From contig OY783198.1 in the NCBI GenBank assembly GCA_963678675.1, positions 6,887,001 through 6,951,000 of the forward strand: a stretch of DNA of 64,000 bases. The letters run 5' to 3'. This document shows positions 1-10,976 of the stretch, piece after piece (the first letter of the stretch is position 1; the number at the start of each line of letters is the position of its first letter). This stretch comes from Xiphydria camelus (taxonomy: Eukaryota; Arthropoda; Insecta; Hymenoptera; Xiphydriidae). The notes under the pieces are model-generated. The model was given only the letters and a program-made list of their open reading frames with translations. It did not search any database and was not told the origin of the DNA. Made by a program: the position numbers and the translations under genes.

Positions 1-1837
1 AGAATTACAAAGATAGAACAAAGTTTAACGTTGTTTTCGTATATTTAGAACGTTAAGTGAGGTACAACGGCGCGTGATAAAAAATTAATAGAAAAATTGT
101 TCGTAACTTTCGAATAAACCATTAAAATTACATTATTTGTGTGGTTCGCTGGAGTAGTGGGGATACTGGTTATCATTCGTATCTCGTTCATTCCATTTTT
201 GGGAAACAAATGACTAATTTATCGACAAAGGTTTCCATTCTGGTACAATTTCTAAGTTCCCATGCGAATCAGACTAGTGGACAATCAGACTAGCGGAGAC
301 TAGTGGTTCATTATATTTACGCGTATCTGGAGACTTACTTTCGTCCTTTTCGATCTCGCGCTCGCATCTCGTGCCTCGCTTTCGATTAATATCCGACGAA
401 AAGTAGGAGTTATCGTTATTTCTGGGACCAAATCAGGTCTTTTAATCGTGGAACGCGACTAGTCTTCATTTTGTCTTGTCGCGTTCGAATAAAATTGCCT
501 TCGCTTTTACGAGAAGGCTGGAACCAGGATGGACTTGGGTTGGAAACAAAACTTTCGCGTGTCGGCAAACGCTAACTTCAAACGATTCACGACGAAACCA
601 GACTTTACTTTCGAACTCGGGATTGACGAACGACTAATCCGAATATTTTGTTGCGAACGATTTATAAAGAGAAGAGAAATAGTTCTCTCTTATTATTAAG
701 AAGGAAAGAGAGACAATCGAGACGTTTAAACGCGAGTAGATAATACAAACTAAGGAAGAGACGATCGTCGTTTAATCCCAGGAAACGCCTATTGTCCGCG
801 GGTGAGTCGAGGGACGAAACTAAATCCTGCAGAGTTAATTTGCGAAATTGCAGAGACTCGATTAGCGTCGTGCGAAACACGAGCCGTCCCTTCTCGCGAG
901 AAATCGCGGGAAAAGTTTTACAATTGGTCCAGCACCGGTCCGAGTCAGCGCTGCAACGCTCTTCCGGTATTATTATTCGAACGAATCGGCCCTTTTCAGG
1001 GAGTCTCTTCGTCGCGATTTCCCCGTCGGAGCGCCGGAGAAGCACGCTCTTCTGGTATTGTTCCGCAGTAATTCGCTCGCGGGACTTCGTCGCGATTTAC
1101 AATATAAATCCAAAGTCGAAGGACGGGATTAGCAAATCCTGTTGAAACAATTTCCCGGATAAAATCTCGGCACGCTCGTCCGAGTCCTCTCTCGGCTGCT
1201 TCGCCCCCCCCCCCCCCCACGCGCTACTCTTCCGCGGTATCTAGGAGGCGATAGCATCTCCACCGTCGCGTTGCACCAGAATCGCTGCGATGCTGCGCTG
1301 GAGTGCAACGACGACTGCGCGGGTATATGTGGAACGGGAAGCAGAGGCCGAAGGCGACTAACTGAGAACCGACGAGTCGACTGGATTAAGCGAATAATTA
1401 AAACCAGTTCGGCGTTACGCGTCCACTTTTACACCGTAGAGCCGAGCAAGCGGACCCAGCAACGCGTGGAGCTGGAGTGTACCTACGCGTATTCCCAAGC
1501 GAGCAACTTGAAACTTCTTTATTCGGAAGGAATATAAAGCTGCAATCGTTTCGATGTAAATTAACTCTTAACTGTAGGCCGATTCTGTAACTCTCGTTGG
1601 AGCTTTAACGAGTTACAGAATTGGTCTAGTGGACGCGTGGCGTTTCCGAGACGCAAAAACACGAGTTCTAAATACGATATTCCTTAAACTATTAATTTTC
1701 ATGTGCCGAAAGTTCATGTATTCTTTAAATTATTCTTTACTATGTAACAATTGATTTTGGAATAAAAATTTAGAATATTCCACGCGCTTTATCTCCGTAA
1801 GAGAGTACGACGTATAATAACAAAACGAAAGATCATA
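1..1837. other. Unique sequence upstream of LMO4 exon, no gene seen
   Basis: No exon or transposon recognised. It probably belongs to an upstream LMO4 intron, because the LMO4 exon at 3635 begins inside the protein. It holds a poly-C run (about 1204-1219) and a short hairpin at 1577-1634 whose arms read GATTCTGTAACTC and its complement. Open frames on both strands (662-1537) overlap each other and show no recognisable domain. Confidence 0.5.
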
Positions 1838-1988
1838 TCGCACAGCTAGATCAAAACAGTATCAACTCAAAAAACTTGTTTTTCAGAGAAAGTAAACCCC
1901 TTATCACATATCGACATGAGAATTAGTTTTTCGCAATGTCTGAAAAACAAGTTTTTTGAGTTGATACTGTTTTTATCTAGGTGTGCGA
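1838..1988. mobile_element. Short foldback MITE with TCGCACA ends
   Basis: The two ends are inverted copies about 55 bp long, beginning TCGCACA and running through an AAAAAACTTGTTTTTCAGA segment, with a unique loop of about 40 bp. The element is flanked by TA on both sides (1836-1837 and 1989-1990), as expected for a TA-targeting DNA transposon. There is no coding capacity. The same seven terminal bases occur on a second element at 16813-17051 with a different interior. Confidence 0.7.
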
Positions 1989-1990
1989 TA

Positions 1991-3634
1991 TCATCAAAAA
2001 ATTAGATTCTCTATAAAATTGTTCTCAGTGATTTTTTTTCTTCATATTTTTCGTATTTCGTGAGATATAGTCGAGCCGCGTCATTCAGTCTTTTGCCATC
2101 GTTATTACTAACACCAAAAGTGGTCTATATAGGTCCACATTGTGCAGAATATTTTACAGTGTATATGTGGATATGTAGATTAAAATAAAACGAAAGAACA
2201 AAGTAATCCAGAAAATTGCCCAACTGCTAGACACCGTGGCAATACGAATTTCAAACGATTCAACAATTCAAAAAGAAATGCTAAAATGAAATCTAAAAGG
2301 TCTCGTAAACATTAATACCACTCTTCGCAAATTCGATTCCCGTTACACCCGGCGCCACCGATCCAGTTTCTCCGTTGTGCATCGGCGCGCGCCCCTTTTC
2401 GATTTCGAATAAAAGAAAAAGAGACGCGATCTCCGCTGCAGCGGCGCGACGAGTGAGCGGAGCGGCGTCTGAGCTATCCTTGATCGTGATAAAAAGGTCG
2501 AAACGATTAACGATCGGCGATAGTAGCGCGAGACTTTACTCGCGGCAGGCAATTACCCGCTACGTTTCAACGTTCACCTGCACGACACTCTTGCGCCATT
2601 CTGCATAATTAATTATTAGCGTCGCTGCGTACGTGCGATCGCGTACGCGGGTGTATGGGTGCAGCGGGAGACGTAAGATCGCGGGGTGACGCGGAGGCGG
2701 GAGACGGCCAAGTGGAAGGCGACGACGAGAGAGAGAGAGAGAGGGGGGGATAATTATTTTCCCGGGACCGTTACTTCGGCTGGTGCAGCGCGCCGTGGTG
2801 ACACTGCTCGCTGCATCTCGATAGAGCGAGCGCGAGCAACGCCGTTGCGCACGGTGCCGAGTTATCTGGCGGAGCTGCCAATTAAAAGGCGCATTTACAA
2901 CACCTTATTATATCGATGCGCTCGTTCGCAGCCGGACGCTGGAGGTTCGGGCTTAAAGCCCATTTAGTTAGAAAGTGTTGGCGAGGCTCTTACCGTGGAA
3001 CGTTCGACTGCTCGCGCGCGATTTAATTGGAAACGCGTCATATCTATCGTGGCTTGCGCGGGAAGAGTGTCTCAGGGGCATCACGGGGACCTCTAATCGG
3101 TCCCGTTTCTAGAAATCGTTACGGAATATGGCTCCGGTCGCTTCTCTGGCCCCGTGGCCCGTAATAATACATAAACGTGGATGACTGTAGCTGCGTTGCG
3201 ATCTCGATGCGCTTTTCGCGATCTCGTTAAGGGTTATACAACATACGAGTAGTCCCGAGCGATCCATGGAGGTTCTTCCCGTTTGGACGGAAAAAACTAA
3301 TTTTGTCTTAGCAACATCATCGAAGATCAATTATTATGGCAGTATTTTTCGTTACGGTAACAAAAACAGTTTGTTGTTCAGATGAAAATGCTTCACAGGT
3401 TCGTTTGGTTACGGTGAAAATCATTGATTTTCTTTCTTTTTTTTTTTCGTTACCTACCATAACAAATCGATCTGTTATCACTGCTTTAATTAAAATATTT
3501 GTTACGGTAACGTGAATAATGTTGCACTAACAAATTTTTTTTTTCCGTGCGGAGGAAAAATCTCGCGTCGAGACTCCGCCGCGATTCGATGAGGCCTCTT
3601 CTACAGGGACACGTTTTCTCTTTTGATGTTGCAG
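1991..3634. other. Unique sequence, probable LMO4 intron
   Basis: No exon recognised; in particular I found no sequence encoding the first LIM domain (a CxxC plus WHxxC pattern). The stretch 2350-3100 is CpG-rich with a GAGA run near 2728-2745. A pyrimidine run at 3428-3448 lies 190 bp before the LMO4 exon. Confidence 0.45.
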
Positions 3635-3778
3635 GATGTTCGGCAGCAACGGTGCATGTGCAGCCTGCGCCCAAACGATACCGGCCGACGAATACGTCAT
3701 GAGGGCGGGAGGTTCCGTTTTCCATGTCAAGTGCTTCACCTGCAGCAAATGCGGCGTACGGCTCGTTTCCGGCGATAA
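3635..3778 (+). CDS. LMO4: LMO4-type LIM-only protein, internal exon (second LIM domain)
   Basis: A 144-nt internal exon bounded by a good acceptor (TTGCAG ending at 3634) and a consensus donor GTGAGT at 3779. It begins in the junction codon followed by ATG TTC GGC and encodes most of the second LIM domain: CAAC, an 18-residue spacer, then HVKCFTCSKC, which are the expected zinc ligands C-x2-C...H-x2-C-x2-C-x2-C. The GACAACAQTIPADEYVMRA segment resembles vertebrate LMO4 (GACSACGQSIP... from memory) much more than LMO1-3/Beadex. LMO proteins are nuclear adaptors that bind LDB/Chip and compete with LIM-homeodomain proteins. The upstream exons with the first LIM domain are outside the window. 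The phase joins exactly to the exon at 5105 (AA|G = Lys). Confidence 0.9.
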   Translation, partial: DVRQQRCMCSLRPNDTGRRIRHEGGRFRFPCQVLHLQQMRRTARFRR

Positions 3779-4139
3779 GTGAGTGTCCAAATATGATATT
3801 TCGCAACTCTTCACATGCCTACTTACGTTTTAACTCGTATCGTCGATCTCACCCCTCCCCTCTTCGAGTTTTTAAAATGTTTTCCAATATTTGCTGATCA
3901 TAAATAACGCGAAACGAGACGTTCAAACGATTACACAGTTGCGTTCGTTTTATTGATGATTCTCTCGATACCTATGAATTTTTAGCCCACATTGGTATAT
4001 AACTTTTTTATAGATCAAAATATTATCTTCAAAAAAGTATTGTATAACAGTATGCGAAAAATTCACGTAGAACCAGATAATCAATCGTCGAAGCATACGG
4101 TTCCGCGTGCGTAACAAATCCACCCTATTGAAAAGATCC

Positions 4140-4512
4140 CGTAGATTTCCATGGATAATTTCCATATATTCCGGATATCTATTAGAAAACTTGTAGAAGG
4201 ACGAATAGGAATTTATCGGATTCTATCTGAGATGATAGGATTATCGAATTTTATAATTGTCCGTAAAAACAAGTAAAATTCCATGAAGGTAATAAAGTCC
4301 TGTAAATGGCGTTCTATTTGCAATTACTGATAGAGCATTACAAAATTTTATTTGTTTTTACAAATACACATAGAATCCAATACATTCCTATTGATCCCTC
4401 TCAAATATTTACTAGCAGGTATCTGCAATTGCTGTGTTAAAAGCACGTCAAATTCCCATGGGGATTCTATGGGATTTTTACAGGTTTTCTATATGATAAT
4501 CTGTAATATTTT
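4140..4512. mobile_element. Palindromic AT-rich MITE, family also at 12690-13510
   Basis: The halves are imperfect inverted copies: AATAGGAATTTATCGGATTC on the left answers GAATCCAATACATTCCTATT on the right. A related inverted-repeat unit is present at 12690-13510, interrupted there by a second MITE. Ends are diffuse, so limits are approximate. No ORF of interest. Confidence 0.55.
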
Positions 4513-4519
4513 TTCAATA

Positions 4520-4995
4520 CAGTCGGACCTCCCTAATTTTGAGGCGCCGGGGTTGAATTCCTCAAAGTTAGAGAAGTTTGGGACCGAAATGACTTCTCGC
4601 ACTCTACCGTGAAATAGAAAGAGATAAAGGAAGACTAGCACATGTCTCTTCGCTCTCTTCGGTGTGCAATGGAAAGGGAATAGCGGAATGGTGCACTAAG
4701 AGAAAAACTTGGTCGATCAAACCAAAATCCTGGAGACGATGACCAAACTGTTTAGTGAAATATTGATGCTCCATCTGTTTTTGATAAGAACAACTAAATG
4801 TTTGGTTTAAAAATAACTAAGCGCATTTGGTTAGAATAACTAGACATTCAGTTCAGTTGTCCAGGATTTTGGTTAGAATGACGAAACACGTTTAACTAAA
4901 TGCGTTTTCTCATTTTAACTTAATTATTTTTCTCAGTATGGGTGCACTGCTTCTCCCACAGTGGAGAAGTACTGAAAGTTAGGGAGGTCCGGCTG
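4520..4995. mobile_element. pogo/Tigger-like MITE in LMO4 intron
   Basis: Terminal inverted repeats of 17 bp, CAGTCGGACCTCCCTAA against the complement of TTAGGGAGGTCCGGCTG (one mismatch), flanked by TA at 4518-4519 and 4996-4997. The CAGT start and TA target fit Tc1/pogo-type elements; this class is inferred from ends only. No transposase remains. A CACTGAG-end MITE (4694-4938) sits inside. Confidence 0.7.
4694..4938. mobile_element. Family A MITE (CACTGAG ends), nested in pogo-like MITE
   Basis: Begins CACTAAGAGAAAAACTTGG and ends TTATTTTTCTCAGTA, with the family A interior: repeated ACCAAA/TTTGGT words, the ATCCTGGAGACGATGACCAA block and a GATGCTCCATCTGTTTTTG block. It lies between the arms of the element at 4520-4995, so it is the younger insertion. 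Confidence 0.75.
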
Positions 4996-5104
4996 TAGCG
5001 CACTTTATCTCGCTTTCCTTCCACTTTGCCAGGCATCGCGTACCCAGTGGCACGCTCAACGCACCCTCCCGATAACCGAGCGCCCCTCCCCTCCTCTGTT
5101 TCAG

Positions 5105-5252
5105 GTACTGCCTCCTGTCGGGAGCGCCGGTGTGCGAGAACGACTGGCACAAGATAATGAAGCCGTCGAGCGTCGCAGCGACGGCCGCCGGTAACGGCGG
5201 CGCGCCAGTCAGGAAGGGAAAGGTAGGGCGTCCGAGAAGGAGCCGAGAATGA
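5105..5252 (+). CDS. LMO4: LMO4 3' coding exon, short basic C-terminus
   Basis: Continues the reading frame from 3778 with TAC TGC CTC CTG and completes the second LIM domain: after an 18-residue spacer it supplies the last ligands in VCEND (C-x2-D). The following WHKIMKPSS and Ala/Gly-rich linker lead to RKGKVGRPRRSRE and a TGA at 5250-5252. The GRPRRSR end is basic and AT-hook-like. If the sequence from 5223 is spliced out instead (GTAGGG donor), the frame continues into the Pro/His-rich region ending at 5516. Which form dominates cannot be told from DNA alone. Confidence 0.85.
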
Positions 5253-5279
5253 GGGGGTAACCCGGTCGGTCGCCCGAAG

Positions 5280-5516
5280 AAGGTGCAACCCACTCCGCAA
5301 CCGACGCCCGTCGTCCAGGCGCCCGCAATGCCGCCGCAGGTCGACGTCGTGGACGTCGGTGTCGGAGGGGATCCCTATTCGCCGCCTCCGCCGGGTAATC
5401 AGCACTACCACCACCACCATCACCACCAGATGGGTCACCACCTCGTTCATCCGGGACTTCCGGGACGTCCGCATCACGCCTCGTATCAGGAGTGGATGCC
5501 CTGGGGAGAGCCCTGA
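5280..5516 (+). CDS. LMO4: Candidate alternative LMO4 terminal coding exon (Pro/His-rich tail)
   Basis: An open stretch of 78 codons, in the frame the gene would have after splicing from the GTAGGG donor at 5223, ending TGA at 5514-5516. It encodes a Pro/Gln-rich start, a Val/Asp/Gly segment, SPPPPGNQHY, a His run of six (HHHHHH) and an ending EWMPWGEP. Acceptors ending at 5279, 5318 and 5339 all keep the frame and give introns of 57, 96 and 117 nt; the one at 5318 has the best pyrimidine tract and size. The 5' limit given assumes the first acceptor. The frame is distinctly more protein-like than the overlapping frames, but no transcript evidence is available here. Confidence 0.5.
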   Translation, partial: KVQPTPQPTPVVQAPAMPPQVDVVDVGVGGDPYSPPPPGNQHYHHHHHHQMGHHLVHPGLPGRPHHASYQEWMPWGEP

Positions 5517-6187
5517 GACTGAACCTCCGCGTCGTCCAACGGGACGTCCTCGTCGCCGAGTTCGACCTCCACCGGGGATCCATTGCCCGGGTGAGGCGCC
5601 GCGCGGTGCCGGGTTCGCGCGAACCCTGTGATTACGCATTGTGTGGGATAACGGAGGCGAGCGCGAACGATACACGCGTGATAATACAGAGGTGGTGTTG
5701 CCAAGGGAGGAGAGGAAGTGGTGCGGACACTGAGGATCGCGCTGGGACGAAGACCGCGTGATCCTCCCAATTCTTCGGAGTGATCTTCGTGTACGTATAT
5801 ACTCGTACGAACCGTGTGCACAAGTCCCCCCACCCCCCACGTCCGGACGGATTCCCCGAGGAGGAGAGCGATGCTGCTCCGTTGCCGTTCCTCTCCTCCT
5901 CTTCATCCCTCCGTCGCGGAGAGACTGCGGATCGTCGACGAAGCCACGGCCGAAACCCTACGTAATTTAACTTAATTCATGCTCCATCGAGTGCAACCCT
6001 GTATATATACACACATATGTACATGTACGCGTATCGAACACACAGCAGGACACATACATTTGAACACCGTTCGACTGGGAGTCGATAATCGACGCGCGGG
6101 AAACGAAAGAGCCGCTGGCCGTTTTTTTCTGGCGAGGTGTAGAGTCAATATGGTGTGAGTATTAAGGAGAATGTTATACGTCTCTAT
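5517..6187 (+). other. LMO4: Presumptive LMO4 3' UTR
   Basis: Sequence after both possible stop codons, without a convincing further ORF. TGTATATA at 6000-6007 matches the core recognised by Pumilio-family proteins. I cannot place the polyadenylation site; AATAAA hexamers occur at 7737-7742 and 10394-10399, among other places. Confidence 0.4.
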
Positions 6188-6705
6188 TAATCTGAGAAAA
6201 AAAATTGGTCGAATCAATTTAGTTGGTTTGAATTATTTCAGGCGATAAAATATTTTTTTAATTTATACAATTGTGTTCAATCCAATACCTATTTATTCGC
6301 AACTAATATATGCTTAATCACTTTAAATACACGTAGACGTTTAGTTGCTACAACTTTACATATTTAGGGCCGGTTTTACCAACAGGTATAAACGCGGTAT
6401 AGCGCTATACTGAGAATACACATAAGGCTTATTGCTGGTTATTCTCAATATAGCGCTATACCGCGTTTATACCGTGTTGGTAAAACCGGCCCTTAGTCGG
6501 CCATATATGACTATTTTCGTGCAGTTGAAATAATCAAGTATTTTTTAGTATGGTTAGTATCAGCTCACATCGATTATGCTTATACTTGCTGTGAATAAGC
6601 GGATGTCGAATTAAACGCAATTTCCTTAATTCAAATGAATACCTATATTCTAATTTCGAAAAATTTAAATCGACTAAATCTTTCAACCAAATTTTTTTCT
6701 CAGTG
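6188..6705. mobile_element. Family B MITE (CTGAGAAAAAAAATTG ends), carries Harbinger MITE
   Basis: Left end CTGAGAAAAAAAATTGGTCG and right end AACCAAATTTTTTTCTCAG are inverted copies, followed by an inner inverted AATTTAGTTG/CGACTAAATC region. The element at 40950-41117 has the same ends and a related interior (TGCTTGTTGTGAATAA). It is interrupted at 6367-6492 by a 126-bp Harbinger-type MITE. Confidence 0.7.
6367..6492. mobile_element. PIF/Harbinger-type MITE, 126 bp
   Basis: A nearly complete palindrome: GGGCCGGTTTTACCAACA at the left answers TTGGTAAAACCGGCCC at the right, with CGCGGTATAGCGCTATA inside each arm. It is flanked by a 3-bp TTA duplication (6364-6366 and 6493-6495). GGGCC ends with TTA/TAA duplication are the known signature of PIF/Harbinger elements. 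Non-coding. Confidence 0.85.
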
Positions 6706-8240
6706 CAGGGGCGAGGAATATTTCGAGGAAGTGGAAACAGGAAGGAAATGAATGAGCAGGAAAGAGGAAACGAGATGAGTGTATCAATGTATGTTTCTGC
6801 GGGTGAGATATACATATATATACCTCCCGAAAAATCGAGAAGACGTAACACTTGCATGACAAACCGAACGAAAGCAAAGTATTTATATTTTTATTCGGAC
6901 TTTACCCTTAACCGCATATGTATATGTACTTAATTACACGACGAACATGGCGTACCTATTCACGTATAGGAGAAAAGATATTCCGGCGTATACGGTAGAA
7001 CTTCACCTGATATTATAACTTCTCGGAGTTCAAAGCTCCCCGCGACTTCGCATTTTATCGTGGACATTTACTGAATTTATTCCTCGATTTAGCAGAGAGA
7101 CAAAAGTCTTCGTAACTCGACTTCTCGGCTCCGTTTAGCGGAGCTGCTCGATAGAGAATCAAAGAAAGCCACGTGAGGTTCTACCGTATACACGCACCAA
7201 ACATTATCACACTCACACGTTTACCTACAATCTCAAAGAAGCTACTCGGTACTCGCTGTCGTCTAGTACTTAATAAATGAGAAATTAAGGAACAACGCAC
7301 GAACTTCGCGCGACGCGAATCTGCAGTCTTTGCTCAAGCTACGTCGTTTCGAAAGGAGAACCGATACGAGGAAAGCGAGGTTTCGCCCGAAGCTCTCCCC
7401 GCAAGTTCCTTCCGACGATTGCTCATATTTGGTCGAGAGTGCCGCGAGAAGCGAGCGAGGGATGAATATCATTGAACGCCTGGTTCCAGTCTGGTCGTTT
7501 CGACGGATCGGGCGAGGGAGCCGGGCTATGCGCAGCAGCGAGACGAAATAAGAAGTGGAATCTTGATTACCGCTCTAAATTGGGAGTGGCCCCTTCGGGG
7601 TCCTTGGCGAAGCAGGTGGCTCGTTCCTAAGGTGCGATCGCACTCTGCCGCCGAGGATCGCGTTGACGAAGTGGACGACGAAGCAGGCTGAAGTTTCGGA
7701 GGTAGTTCGATTGAGCTTGCCGTTAATCCACTTTGGAATAAAAACATTGATCTTTCCTTTTTGTCGAAAAATTAACGACTCTTCAACTAACGACCCGACA
7801 GAATTTATCGACTCTGCGTTAAGCTAGCCTAGGCTACTGTGGAGTATAACTAGTCCCCTTCTGGGCTAATGTGGAACAATTTTTCCTGGAAGAGTAACTA
7901 GAATTTGTTTCACTATTTTCTCCGTAATTACATAAAACGAAAATCATAAAGTGAAGGCACTTTTCATATACAAATGGACCAAAATTCTTTCTCGAAATCA
8001 TAATCACTATGCAAGAATAACGAAATCGGAAGATAATAAGATTAAAGCCAGAGCAGATAATCCGATATACGACGACGACTATTTTGTTATAATAACGATA
8101 TTTTTATTAATTCGAGTCGTAGCCGAAGCCGATTCTAGTTCAGGAAATGTAGTGTGGCACGTGGATTTCGGAAAAAATTATTTCACTTCGGGAAAATAAG
8201 TATTTGCGGAGAATCCGGTGAAACAAATTTTCCAACTGTA
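6706..8240. other. Unique sequence, no gene seen
   Basis: No exon, RNA gene or transposon end recognised. A candidate polyadenylation hexamer AATAAA at 7737-7742 could serve an extended LMO4 transcript, which is unproven. Confidence 0.35.
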
Positions 8241-8565
8241 AGGTGAATGTCTCAATTCTTAAGCATGTCCAATTCCTAACCAAATCCTCAAATATTTCTT
8301 TATTAACTTATCGTAGACTTTTCACGCGAATATCTTTATATTATCCCTTATTAAATAATAAGGGATAATAAAGAAATATTAAAAATAAATATTAAATATT
8401 AAATAAATAATAATAATATTTAATAATAATAATATTTAATATTATTATTAAATATTTCTGTTAATCGAAGCACATCAGAGTGTTATACTTTTATTAATAC
8501 AACTAAATACATATATGAGTAGTCAGGAATTGGGCTTAACTGGTTAGGAATTGGGACACTCACCT
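8241..8565. mobile_element. Foldback MITE with AGGTGA ends and AT-palindrome core
   Basis: AGGTGAATGTCTCAATTC at the left answers GAATTGGGACACTCACCT at the right; both ends are flanked by TA (8239-8240, 8566-8567). Inside lie a near-perfect palindrome around ATCCCTTATTAAATAATAAGGGAT (about 8343-8367) and a run of TTAATATTATTA repeats to 8455. Non-coding. Confidence 0.75.
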
Positions 8566-8567
8566 TA

Positions 8568-9502
8568 GTAATAATTTTTCGTAAACATCGTTCATTGAAA
8601 AATGTAAAACTGTATGGGACTGTTGCAATTGGAAGAAAGCTGGCTCCAAAAGGCTAGAAGAATAGAAATCCGAATTCCCTGTTGACTCCCAAGCCTGCTT
8701 AATTTTTCTCTCTTTCATCGATGCGATCTTCCACGATACACGTGACGAAAAAATGTTGATAACGTTCTTTCCATGTTACTCTTAATTCTTTTGCTCGAAA
8801 TCCGCACCGATTGTACCGCCCCGCTTCTCGCGCCACTCTCTCTTCCCGCAAAGGCGAGAAGGAGCGCGACCGAATTCGCCGTAATAAGCAATAAAGAGTT
8901 GTAATAAGTTATCCGTAAGACACGCAGGGTCCCGCGAGCGAGATTGCGAGGGCGCTTCGAGTTCTCCTCGCAAAGAATGAGATGGTACAGCATCGAAGGA
9001 GAGCACGACGAGAGGAGGAGAGGTAGAGTTCTTAAGCAGCACCGATCCATGACACGTAAACTACCTAATAGACTCCGGCGCGTGTGGGTCTCCTAAATAA
9101 TTGAAATCGAGGCGACGAGGAACGGCGAGAGAGGGATAGAGAGGGGGGGAGTCGAAGAGATTCGTGAGCTCGAGCGAAAGAGAGGCGAGCGGAATGGACC
9201 GAAGAGGAGTGAATGGCGTAGAGCTTTTCTGTAAAAGTTTAACACTTTCCAAAGTGACAGGGTTTTGCGCATCTGCAATAAATGTAATATAAAAGAAATG
9301 TATAATCTTATTACGTCACGATATATCTACACCGCGCTCGAGTTCAATGCCGTCGCGAGCTCTCTTAGCGCGCCAACATGTGTGCGACTCGTCGCAAATG
9401 GTCCCGCCGTGACGCACCGTCGATTCGATTTCCCCGGAAGTAATCGGTCGAGATGTCGCGAGAAGAGAAATTATTTTCCTATCGACGTCGACCTTCTTCT
9501 TC

Positions 9503-9533
<31 letters not shown>

Positions 9534-10976
9534 GTTTCGCCGGAACGGTATTGGGCCCCGCCGGCAGGCCCGTCAAAGCTCAATAAGACAAAATCTTGGA
9601 TGTAAACCGCACGATACGAATGATCGTTATTCGTTTACTCTCGTTCCGTTCTTAGCGAACTTTTGTCCCACCCGCTACGTATTTAAGGGACAAAAATTGG
9701 GGTCGGATGATGCGGCAGAATCGAGTCTGGGGCGACACACGCGACGCGCGCGGTGGGGACTCTCGTCGACTTCGTGCGCGCCGGGAACGAACGTCGGACG
9801 GCTGTTATTCCGGCGGATGGTTTTTTCTTCGCGTTGTCCGTCGATCGCGTGTTTCGTCGATCGGCCTCGACCGGAGTCTCCCCTGTGGATCCCCCCCTTC
9901 CGTGTTCCCTCCGCGGGACAGGTCGAGGGGAACGCGCGATCTCGCGTGGGAGGATGTAATTTAAACCTTGTACATAGGTACATTTTGTATATTGTTAAAA
10001 TTTGTGTGATATAAATGGTTATTTACTATTAACACGGACGACGCTGTTTTGCCTCGCGCGAACGAATGTCGGGACAATTGTCCGTACGGGGGCGTTAAGG
10101 TTGTGTAAAGACGCGGGGGGCCTCTGAGAGGGTCGTTCGGAAGATGCGAACTCGCGTTACGTCCGGACTGTCGTCTCAGGGACCCCGGATGGACGGAGCC
10201 GACGGTCCGACCTGGCCGAGTGGTGATTCTTTCGCGTTTAGTTAATTTTGTTATTTGATTTACTCGATTTCTGAGCCGGGACCCGGAACTCTGAACGGTC
10301 CCCGCTATCTTGTAATATACTGCTACACGAGAATACACACCGACACTCACACGTATACACGCAGAAACACACACACGGACACGTTTATTAATTAATAAAA
10401 AATACAAGTTTTTAGAAAATTAGCGACGATCGTTTTATTCGCGCCCGCACGGACGTTTCTTATCCTTCCACGGTTTCATTGAACTGGTACGTATCGAGTT
10501 CAGAATACCTAGGTAAGTGATGGACTATTTTCGTACTTTTTTTTTTATTTCATGCCCCGTTATGATATTTACGTACGAGCGCAAAGAAATGGTGCGTACT
10601 TCGCATCTTTCGTAATGGGATCATAAAAGCTGAGTCAATTTTTAAATGCCCGTGCCAGGAAGATATGTTATTGTTAAATTATTCATTTAATTACGAGGCG
10701 GATTGCCTTGAATTGCCTGTGCGCTGTAAGGTACAGAGCAGGAGTGGGATTCTGTGTCAATAGAATTCTATAGTCGCTATCGTTGCGCGTGTTTTATTAT
10801 ATTTGACAAAATATCACAGACAAAGCAAGCCGGAAAGCTGTTTTTCAGTCATCCGTAGGCAATCTGATGTGTCACTTATCGATAACTTAGATTTCGAATT
10901 ATCCAACAGTTGTCTTTTGGATAACATGAAATTTAAGTTAACAAAAAGTGGGGCCATTAGACTGCCTATGGGTGGC
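8568..10976. other. CpG-rich unique sequence, no gene seen
   Basis: No exon recognised. A GCG/CGG triplet run occupies about 9503-9531 and gives misleading poly-Ala or poly-Gly frames on both strands (9265-10014 and 9316-9576). A GA-rich stretch lies at 9120-9190. AATAAA at 10394-10399. Confidence 0.4.
9503..9531. repeat. (GCG)n trinucleotide run
   Basis: About ten uninterrupted GCG units following CTTCTTCTTC. Simple repeat; not supported as coding. Confidence 0.9.

Larger units (their letters stand above)
3779..5104 (+). other. LMO4 intron packed with transposon relics
   Basis: A 1326-bp intron between donor GTGAGT at 3779 and acceptor TTTCAG ending at 5104. About two thirds is occupied by a palindromic repeat (about 4140-4512) and a pogo-like MITE (4520-4995), itself carrying a CACTGAG-end MITE. 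Only the first 360 bp and the last 110 bp look unique. Confidence 0.75.

Noticed and set aside
2100..3634. Exon for the first LIM domain of LMO4
   Set aside because: I searched for CxxC plus WHxxC coding with flanking splice sites upstream of 3635 and found none; it is most likely outside the window.
4920..5906. A 328-codon open frame on the minus strand
   Set aside because: It runs antisense across the LMO4 3' exon and UTR, is Arg/Gly/Ser-rich low complexity, has no domain, and is explained by CpG-rich coding on the other strand.
9265..10014. A 249-codon frame on the plus strand with poly-Gly, and an overlapping minus frame with poly-Ala
   Set aside because: Both are driven by the (GCG)n run at 9503-9531; no domain and frames open on both strands.
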